6,513 nt of DNA from Deltaproteobacteria bacterium (lineage in GTDB: Bacteria; Desulfobacterota; Desulfuromonadia; Geobacterales; Geobacteraceae). This document shows, piece by piece, positions 1 to 4,507 of the stretch (positions within the stretch are counted from its first letter, which is position 1; each line of letters starts with the position of its first letter). Location: contig JAJZQA010000154.1 in NCBI GenBank assembly GCA_021810985.1, positions 1-6,513 of the forward strand, given 5' to 3'. The notes under the pieces were generated by a model, which saw nothing but the letters and a program-made list of their open reading frames with translations, did not search any database and had not been told where the DNA came from. A program made the translations under genes and the position numbers.

Positions 1-681
1 GGCTGGCGGGTAGCTGGTGTACCAGGGCCGCACGAGAAAACCGAAATCACCGCCCAAGTCACCACCGTGACCGCGAAGCATGATAACGCCGTATCCCCCA
101 TTGTCGAGCAGGGCGGCATTGGCCAAGTTGGCGTTATCGTTCAGCTTCGTGGTCACACTGTAGCCCAGTGATTCGAGGTCCGACTTGACCTGGGTCCAGA
201 TTTTTGGCGAAAGCACATTGTAATCGTCTTCAAGACAGTCGAAGATCAAGGCCTTGTTGCTCTTGGGAGCGCAAGGCAGGAGATAAAAGATTTTCGAGGG
301 ATCTATCACCTTTTTGTCCGCGAGAACCCGCTCAGCCGGCGTAATGGCTCGCGGTTGCATCTCCATCGGGGTTGTTTCCCCCGCGGAACCGAGCCGGTCC
401 TCACCCAGCAGCATCAACAGCTCGTTGCCATCCTTGAATCGGACCATGAGGTTATTTCCCTTCAGTTGCTTCACCTCGCGAACTTCCGGCTGCTGCAGCA
501 AGAACGCCCTCTGCTGCACGACGGCTTCGGGCAACGCAACCTTCCGTACCTTCACCAGGTTCCGCACATCGGTTTGCACCTTGACCGCAAGCTGCGTGAT
601 TCTCGCCGCATCGGCCCCCCACGCCGAACCCGCTGCCATGAGCAGCAGACAGACCATTCCACCGAACATTCTTCGCATCAT
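1..681 (-). CDS. Exported caspase-like (clan CD-like) protein, 3' end outside window
   Basis: The 227 visible residues are the N-terminal part; the reading frame is still open at base 1. The start at 681 follows a strong Shine-Dalgarno (AAGGAGG, bases 690-696). It directly gives a Sec-type signal peptide: MMRRMF basic head, hydrophobic core around residues 8-18, probable cleavage near SAWG-A at 19-24. There is no lipobox. Residues 25-130 are mixed helix and strand, unrecognised. Residues 143-207 look like an alpha/beta Rossmann-like start: strand KALIFD, helix IWTQVKSDLESLGY, then strand YGVIMLRGHGG with H205-G206. A hydrophobic strand ending in His-Gly is the hallmark of the first catalytic residue of clan CD peptidases (caspase, gingipain C25, C11, CHAT). 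The catalytic Cys would lie beyond the left edge, so protease activity is an inference. Transcription is probably controlled by the riboswitch and terminator at 885-999. The frame extends upstream of 681 but would bury the signal peptide. Confidence 0.85.
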   Translation of the reverse strand, partial: MMRRMFGGMVCLLLMAAGSAWGADAARITQLAVKVQTDVRNLVKVRKVALPEAVVQQRAFLLQQPEVREVKQLKGNNLMVRFKDGNELLMLLGEDRLGSAGETTPMEMQPRAITPAERVLADKKVIDPSKIFYLLPCAPKSNKALIFDCLEDDYNVLSPKIWTQVKSDLESLGYSVTTKLNDNANLANAALLDNGGYGVIMLRGHGGDLGGDFGFLVRPWYTSYPPA

Positions 682-884
682 AACAACTCCCTCCTTGTGC
701 TTTTCGACAGGGCCACCATGGCCCGTCGTATGGGCTGTTTCATCCGTGCGATGAAAATCCTTCACGCCCAAAAACGATACGACACGAGTGAAGTGAAAAT
801 AAGCTGTTTTTCCCTAAGCTTTTGAGAAATAAAAGCAGGGAGCTATGGTTAGTCATCGTTTTGAAGTTTTGTACCCCGTCACAT
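682..884 (-). other. Leader between riboswitch terminator and the exported-protein gene
   Basis: About 200 bases of untranslated leader for the minus-strand gene starting at 681. No convincing gene is visible. It contains several small inverted repeats that could fold in the mRNA: bases 711-723 (GGCC, 5-base loop, GGCC), 721-735 (GCCC/GGGC), 738-756 (TTTCATC/GATGAAA, 5-base loop) and a larger interrupted one at 802-844. The first two overlap and exclude each other. None is followed by a U-run in either direction, so none is called as a terminator. A 21-codon ORF (743-678) overlaps the start codon as ATGA but has no good ribosome binding site. Confidence 0.4.
802..844. repeat. Interrupted inverted repeat in the leader
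   Basis: The core pairs GCTTTT (818-823) with AAAAGC (831-836) across a 7-base loop. It is extended by TCCCT (811-815) with AGGGA (837-841), with a 2-base bulge. The outer AGCT (802-805) could pair with AGCT (841-844) only in competition with the last base of that stem. The core hairpin can form on either strand. It is not followed by a T-run on either strand, so a terminator is unlikely. It could be an mRNA stem or a protein-binding dyad; function unknown. Confidence 0.4.
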
Positions 885-935
885 AAAAATAGCCGGGGCC
901 GAATACCTGTTTTAAAGTATTTCGGCAACCCGGCT
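885..935 (-). terminator. Intrinsic terminator forming the riboswitch expression platform
   Basis: Read on the minus strand, bases 935-917 (AGCCGGGTTGCCGAAATAC) pair with 906-891 (GTATTCGGCCCCGGCT). The stem has about 17 pairs, interrupted only by one bulged A (922) and two bulged T (927-928). A 10-base loop (916-907) closes it and a run of five U (889-885) follows. The 5' arm is the conserved 3' half of the GEMM-I aptamer, so aptamer and terminator cannot form together. This predicts read-through into the gene at 681 when ligand holds the aptamer folded (an ON switch). That direction is an inference from the pairing. Confidence 0.85.
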
Positions 936-999
936 GTCTCGGTGAGACCCAGTAGGCTTTCCGCCCCATCCTCGCGAATGGTTGAGTATTATCGTCTAC
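917..999 (-). promoter_or_regulatory. GEMM-I (cyclic dinucleotide) riboswitch aptamer, divergent 5' half
   Basis: On the minus strand the 3' half matches the GEMM-I pattern closely: AAAGCC (960-955), then a stem GTCTC-ACC-GAGAC (948-936), then AGCCGGGTTGCCGA (935-922). The 5' half has stem CCATTC (981-976), GNRA tetraloop GCGA (975-972) and GGATGG (971-966), as expected for the tetraloop arm. It departs from consensus where the family has GGCAAACC and GGACGCAAAGCC: here TACTCAACC and GGGCGGAAAGCC. Aligned by hand to V. cholerae Vc2 numbering, A47 (base 960), C92 (925) and A18 (989) are kept, position 20 is A (987) and the 21-46 pair is C-G instead of G-C. A closing helix is possible between GTA/CG (999-997, 994-993) and CG/TAC (924-923, 919-917). 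The gene served is the exported protein starting at 681. Family assignment is fairly firm; ligand identity is not. Confidence 0.8.
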
Positions 1000-1011
1000 T
1001 TGCTTCTATGT

Positions 1012-1130
1012 GCGCTGCGGATAATTCCATATCGTAACTGTCGGTGCGGCAAAACTGCCTTGTACCATCCGGGGGGTGACCACGGTTCCTTTTCGGGAAA
1101 CATACTGGTACCGCAATACAAAAATAGCGC
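1012..1130. other. Candidate structured RNA or dyad region, strand undecided
   Basis: This stretch folds on paper into nested helices: outer GCGCT (1012-1016) with AGCGC (1126-1130), TGCGG (1045-1049) with CCGCA (1111-1115), TACCA (1063-1067) with TGGTA (1106-1110), and an inner GTTCC (1085-1089) with GGAAAC (1096-1101). A competing small hairpin is GGCA-AAAC-TGCC (1048-1059). The pairings read equally on both strands. On the plus strand it would lie in a leader of the HD-GYP gene; on the minus strand it would precede the GEMM-I aptamer. It matches no RNA family that I recognise. Confidence 0.3.
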
Positions 1131-1242
1131 GTAACAATGAATAAAATGTAAATTAATACGAAACAATCATTGCGTCAAGAATGTTAATGTTTCGGAGATA
1201 CCTCGATAAGCTAAAAGAATTCGATTAGATTTGGGGCCAAAC

Positions 1243-1326
1243 ATGAACGACGTATCGACCCTGGAACTAAAACGCCTGGTTGAGACCGGCAATCCTGATG
1301 CCTGGCTGCGTTTGGTGGAAGTTTAG
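1243..1326 (+). CDS. Possible 27-residue small protein or decayed gene start
   Basis: ATG at 1243 opens a 27-codon frame ending in TAG at 1326. The peptide reads MNDVSTLELKRLVETGNPDA then WLRLVEV. A G-rich stretch (GGGG, 1233-1236) lies six bases upstream and could act as a weak ribosome binding site. The composition is protein-like and amphipathic, and is denser in G and C than the flanking AT-rich DNA. LVETGNPDAWLRLVE resembles one helix pair of a Sel1/TPR-type repeat. It may be a genuine small protein cotranscribed with the HD-GYP gene 122 bases downstream, or the stump of a longer repeat protein. No function is claimed. Confidence 0.3.
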   Translation: MNDVSTLELKRLVETGNPDAWLRLVEV

Positions 1327-1330
1327 GAGT

Positions 1331-1420
1331 AATCAGGTGGATTTTTATCAAGAACTTCTTTAGAAAATTGATCTCTCTCCGATAGATACAGAACGAAGAA
1401 TAATAATCCACTTGCTGATT
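1331..1420 (+). promoter_or_regulatory. Long stem-loop in the leader of the HD-GYP gene
   Basis: AATCAG (1331-1336) and GTGGATT (1337-1343) pair with AATCCAC (1405-1411) and CTGATT (1415-1420), leaving only a 3-base bulge (TTG, 1412-1414). A few further A-T pairs extend inward (1345-1348 with 1400-1403). The enclosed 50-odd bases can form a small ATCT/AGAT hairpin (1371-1386). The element starts five bases after the small ORF stop and ends 13 bases before the AAAGGA ribosome binding site (1434-1439) of the HD-GYP gene. That position suits a translational control element, but it matches no riboswitch consensus that I recognise. Confidence 0.4.
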
Positions 1421-1448
1421 TCAAGGTATCTATAAAGGACAAGAGTCT

Positions 1449-2420
1449 ATGGACGCGACGTACATCCCGGTCAGCATTGAAAGCATTGAGGCTGCCATTT
1501 TTCCTGATGTGGCCTTATATCTGAAAACCGGCCAGAATTATGTTCTCTACAAAAGCCACGGCCGTGATTTTTCCCGGGTAGATGCCGAGCGGCTCTCCAG
1601 CAATAAGGTTGAGTTCCTTTTTGTGAGTCCGGAAGATATGGAAGTCATTACGGAGCACATGGAAAAAAGCGCGGAAAGGCTCCTCAAGAGCGATAAATAT
1701 GACGGTAAGGCAAAAGGGAAAATCATTTACCAAACTTCCATCAACTTCATGGGAGATATTTTCACGAATCCGCATAAGGCCGGCGACCTGGAAAGAAGCC
1801 AGCGGCTGGTCGAAAATCTGCTTCTCTACGTTTCCAAGGATCCCACCGCCATTACTTCGCTCGAATCGGTCATGTCGCATAATTTCCCCACCTTTGTCCA
1901 TAGTCTCCACGTGACGACACTTTCCCTGCTGCTTCATTCCGAGGCTTTTCTCCTTTCCCATGATGAAGTGGTGGATGTAGGAATAGGCTGTATTCTCCAC
2001 GATATCGGGATGCTTTTTGTGCCGCAGGAGGTTTTGTCGAAACCGGGGAAACTGATGCCAAGCGAAATAGCCATGATCAAGAAACACCCGGAAGAGGGGT
2101 TTGCCTACTTGCAGGCAAACAGTTCCTTGAGCTCCGTCTCTCTGGCAATTGTCCGGAACCATCATGAACGTAATAACGGCAGCGGTTATCCGCGCGGACT
2201 CAAAAACGAGTCGATTTCCCGCAGCGCCCAGATCTGCGCCATTTGCGATGTCTACTGCAATCTGACGGTTGATCGAAATGGCAACAAAACGCTTCCCCCC
2301 AACATTGCGCTGCATGTGATGAAACAGGAAATGAAGGGCGCTTTTAACGAGCGGTTTTTGGGCCTATTTGAAAAAGTTGTGGGCGTGGACGATGATAACA
2401 TCCCGGAATTGTTGCTGTAA
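1449..2420 (+). CDS. HD-GYP domain protein, probable cyclic-di-GMP phosphodiesterase
   Basis: 323 residues, cytosolic, no signal peptide or membrane segment. The start at 1449 has AAAGGA nine bases upstream. Residues 1-75 form an N-terminal region of the kind found before HD-GYP domains, with PVSIESI and a short beta-rich stretch (YLKTGQNYVLYKSHG). Residues about 140-315 are the HD-GYP domain: H154, HD at 184-185, KPGKL 198-202, H213, HHE 238-240, GSGYP 244-248 and D267 in ICDVY. The spacing from H154 to H184, H213, H238/H239 and D267 fits the metal-binding set of the family, whose members hydrolyse cyclic-di-GMP to pGpG or GMP. Two departures: the Glu that would sit at residue 150 in trinuclear members is Val, and the usual HDIGK reads HDIGM (184-188). 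A bimetal site is therefore more likely than a trimetal one, and reduced activity is possible. No receiver, PAS or GGDEF domain is attached. It lies divergent from the riboswitch-controlled gene. Confidence 0.9.
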   Translation: MDATYIPVSIESIEAAIFPDVALYLKTGQNYVLYKSHGRDFSRVDAERLSSNKVEFLFVSPEDMEVITEHMEKSAERLLKSDKYDGKAKGKIIYQTSINFMGDIFTNPHKAGDLERSQRLVENLLLYVSKDPTAITSLESVMSHNFPTFVHSLHVTTLSLLLHSEAFLLSHDEVVDVGIGCILHDIGMLFVPQEVLSKPGKLMPSEIAMIKKHPEEGFAYLQANSSLSSVSLAIVRNHHERNNGSGYPRGLKNESISRSAQICAICDVYCNLTVDRNGNKTLPPNIALHVMKQEMKGAFNERFLGLFEKVVGVDDDNIPELLL

Positions 2421-2469
2421 AAATTGTTGCCCGTGTTTGACGCATTGAATGTAGTGACAGAGATGCGGA

Positions 2470-2667
2470 TGGTGTTGAGAGTCTCGATACGGCAGATTCG
2501 TGGAGAGAAAGGTTGGTGTCCAGGAAAATTTCAGCCGAAGTCGGCTGGTCGAGGCCGTCAATCAGGATCAGTAGCATGCTCTTGCCTGAAGTGACCGGAC
2601 CCATAATGGCAAGAAATTCGCCACGTGCACTACTCAGGGAAAATCTTCGCAACCCATGAACCTGTTG
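2470..2667 (-). pseudogene. Remnant of an ABC transporter ATPase (LolD/MacB type)
   Basis: Directly downstream of the PLP enzyme stop and in the same frame, the minus strand reads VHGLRRFSLSSARGEFLAIM, then GPVTSGKS, LLILIDGLDQPTSAEIFLD and TNLS. This is recognisably the N-terminus of an ABC ATPase of the lipoprotein-release/macrolide-export subfamily, whose usual text is SLSVARGEFLAIMGPSGSGKSTLL, LIGGLDQPTSGEI. The Walker A pattern GxxxxGKS survives, but the following Thr, the Gly of GG-LD and the Gly of SGEI are replaced. Similarity fades after the TNLS segment, where a frameshift is plausible. No Q-loop, ABC signature or Walker B is present, there is no credible start codon, and the frame runs into the HD-GYP gene on the opposite strand. 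It is a dead fragment, probably from a past rearrangement. The right boundary is firm; the left one (about 2470) is approximate. Confidence 0.65.
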
Positions 2668-4089
2668 CTACCATCTTGCCGCATGCAGCGCCTGATCCAG
2701 GTCGGCGATGGTGTCATCGGGATGTTCTGCTCCCACGCAGAGACGGACCAGGTGAGCCGGAATGTTGGCCAGTTGCCGTGCTTCGCTCCCCTGCTGCTGA
2801 TGGGTGGAGATGGCGGGGATGGTGGCCACGCTCTTTATCCGTCCCAGGTCTGTCGCCCGCCAGATCCGCTGCAGGTTGTCGAAAAAGATTCGGGTCTTTT
2901 CCATGCCGCCTTTAACACAGAATGACAGCAGATGGCCATAGCGGTTGACAGGCTTTCCGTACTGCTCATCGAATTCCGCATCCACCAGCCACAGGTATTT
3001 TTGGGCCAGATCATGCAGCGGGTGGTTCGGCAGTCCCAGGTACTGGACACTTTCTATCCGCGGGTGGGTTTCGAGAAAACGGGCCACTTTCATGGAGTTG
3101 CGGCTCAGGAGGTCCATTTTGGAACGGAGGGTGCGCATGTCGTTCAAGGTCATAACCGCCTGCATGGGGTGGAGGTTCGGCCCGAAATCCCGGTTTTGCT
3201 GGTACTTGATGTAGAGGGAAAAATCGCTCTTCAACTGATCGTCATCAATAGTGGTGATCAGATTCTTGCGCGCGATGACCGCCCCGCAGACGCCGAAGCC
3301 GCTGCTGGTGAGGCTTTTGGTGGCGGATTGTACGACGATGTCCGCGCCGTGGCAGATGGGTCGCAGCAGTGCCGGTGTGGCGATAGTTGAGTCGACGATC
3401 AGCGGGATGTTGTGACTATGGGCCAGGTCCGCCACCGACTTGATGTCGAAAAATCCCAGCTGGGGATTGCTGGGGAGTTCCCCATAAAGAAAGCGGGTAT
3501 GTCGATCGATTTTGGAAGCCCATTCGTCCAGGTCGGTGGCATCCAGAACCCAGCGGCACTCAACGTTGTGCTCCTGCATGAAGCGCTTCGTGAACTGCTG
3601 GTAGGTCCCGCCATAACACTGGACAGTGGCCACGAAGTTCCGGGTTTCATGCACGTCGTTCTGCACCTTCAGGAACGGTTGCACCGCCGTCATGATGGCG
3701 GCCATTCCCGAGGAAGTAGAACAGCACGATGTTTCGCCTTCGTAGCCGTATCCTTCCAGTAGCGCCAGGGTCCATTCGTAGTAGTAAGTGGACGGATTCG
3801 CGATCCGGGAGTAACACCAGGTGGGGATCTTGTAGGCCAGCGCCGCCGCCATCTCGTCCGAGTCGCGATAGGCCTGCGCGGTGCTCATGAAAATCGGCTC
3901 GATGATGGATCCCTGGTAGTCCTCGATGGCATCTTTAACCGTATAGAGCCCATGCACGGCAATGGTATCGAACTTCCATTTTTTTACCACTTCGTGAATA
4001 TACCTGTCGCGCTCGGCCAGGTAGCGGTTGTTCACGTCGATGTATCGCTGCATCCCTTCGGTAATTTCAACTTCGTTGTCCAGTGACAT
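2668..4089 (-). CDS. PLP-dependent Cys/Met metabolism family enzyme (sulfhydrylase or gamma-lyase like)
   Basis: 473 residues, cytosolic. The fold-type I core shows YSRIANPS (93-100; Y93 and R95 contact the PLP phosphate), SSGMAA (126-131), Y159 in QCYGG (ring stacking), ELPSNPQLG (204-212), D233 in IVDST (pyridine nitrogen), SATKS with Schiff-base Lys K258, and R449 in VRLCVG (substrate carboxylate). The family includes cystathionine gamma-synthase and gamma-lyase, methionine gamma-lyase and O-acetylhomoserine sulfhydrylase; THQQQG (429-434) leans towards the sulfhydrylase branch, but the substrate cannot be fixed. It is longer than the usual 380-430 residues because of a 40-residue, charged N-terminal extension. 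After K258 the common G-H-S/x-D stretch reads SLTSSGFGVCGA. The start at 4089 has AGAGG a few bases upstream. A promoter-like pair lies at 4191-4219. It is monocistronic, divergent from the flavoprotein gene; no SAM riboswitch or MetJ box is visible. Confidence 0.88.
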   Translation of the reverse strand: MSLDNEVEITEGMQRYIDVNNRYLAERDRYIHEVVKKWKFDTIAVHGLYTVKDAIEDYQGSIIEPIFMSTAQAYRDSDEMAAALAYKIPTWCYSRIANPSTYYYEWTLALLEGYGYEGETSCCSTSSGMAAIMTAVQPFLKVQNDVHETRNFVATVQCYGGTYQQFTKRFMQEHNVECRWVLDATDLDEWASKIDRHTRFLYGELPSNPQLGFFDIKSVADLAHSHNIPLIVDSTIATPALLRPICHGADIVVQSATKSLTSSGFGVCGAVIARKNLITTIDDDQLKSDFSLYIKYQQNRDFGPNLHPMQAVMTLNDMRTLRSKMDLLSRNSMKVARFLETHPRIESVQYLGLPNHPLHDLAQKYLWLVDAEFDEQYGKPVNRYGHLLSFCVKGGMEKTRIFFDNLQRIWRATDLGRIKSVATIPAISTHQQQGSEARQLANIPAHLVRLCVGAEHPDDTIADLDQALHAARW

Positions 4090-4190
4090 GGCTGCCTCTC
4101 TGGATACTTCAATTCTTGATGGAAAGCTATCGGGACAGATCGTAAATAAAGTCCATGGTGCCTGAACAGTCGAACCTCATTTGTTTCGTG

Positions 4191-4219
4191 ATACTAACCA
4201 ATTCTCTCTAACTTTCCAA
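4191..4219 (-). promoter_or_regulatory. Sigma-70-like promoter for the PLP enzyme gene
   Basis: On the minus strand TTGGAA (4219-4214) and TAGTAT (4196-4191) are separated by 17 bases, matching four of six positions in each hexamer. Transcription would start near 4184 and leave a leader of about 95 bases before the start at 4089. I see no recognisable sulfur-metabolism riboswitch in that leader. Prediction by consensus only. Confidence 0.5.
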
Positions 4220-4362
4220 TTCTACCTCATTTTTTCTCGCTGTCTTTGCTTTTCAGGCAACGATTCGTGATAATCCGGTGAATTCCGGCAGTGCCGCGGA
4301 AAAAGTTGAGTCGCCCTGTTGGTCAGGCTGGCAGCTTGCTCAATGCTGAGGGGCAACGGCCC

Positions 4363-4390
4363 TTGACAGGCGACAAATGAAAGGTAGGCT
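4363..4390 (+). promoter_or_regulatory. Sigma-70-like promoter for the flavoprotein gene
   Basis: A perfect TTGACA (4363-4368) is followed after 16 bases by TAGGCT (4385-4390), which keeps the first, second and last bases of the -10 consensus. Transcription would begin around 4397 and give a leader of about 110 bases that opens with the hairpin at 4401-4428. A GGGC-AACG-GCCC dyad (4352-4363) abuts the -35 box and could be an operator. Prediction by consensus only. Confidence 0.45.
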
Positions 4391-4400
4391 ATGCGCATCG

Positions 4401-4428
4401 GGAGGCAGGAGGCCTCCGCATGTGCCTC
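4401..4428 (+). repeat. GC-rich inverted repeat at the predicted 5' end of the flavoprotein mRNA
   Basis: Two mutually exclusive pairings exist: GGAGGC (4401-4406) with GCCTCC (4412-4417) over a 5-base loop, or GAGGCA (4402-4407) with TGCCTC (4423-4428) over 15 bases. A perfect 10-base palindrome GGAGGCCTCC lies at 4408-4417. No U-run follows, so it is not an intrinsic terminator. It could be a 5' stabilising hairpin, an operator dyad or a switchable leader. The rest of 4090-4507 shows nothing further that I can name. Confidence 0.4.
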
Positions 4429-4507
4429 AATTAAGGAGAGACACAGGAAATGGCGATTTGAGCTGCTAAGACGCGGGTAAAGCCTCCGCTCCGGGGAAAG
4501 GGTCCCG

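Noticed and set aside
678..743. 21-codon upstream ORF whose TGA overlaps the start codon at 681 (ATGA)
   Set aside because: The overlap looks like translational coupling, but no suitable Shine-Dalgarno precedes the ATG and the main gene has its own strong one.
1361..1385. FliA (sigma-28)-like TAGAAAAT and TCCGATAG
   Set aside because: The spacing between the boxes is two bases short of consensus and the -35 element is poor.
1515..2315. 266-residue minus-strand ORF inside the HD-GYP gene, and the 369-residue one at 4598-5707
   Set aside because: Both are antisense shadows of well-supported genes with low-similarity sequence and no ribosome sites.
4090..4184. SAM riboswitch or MetJ operator in the PLP enzyme leader
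   Set aside because: No SAM-I/II consensus blocks and no AGACGTCT repeats are present.
4391..4480. 29-codon leader ORF (MRIGRQ... to TAA) before the flavoprotein gene
   Set aside because: No ribosome binding site, its start lies at or before the predicted transcription start, and the composition is not protein-like.
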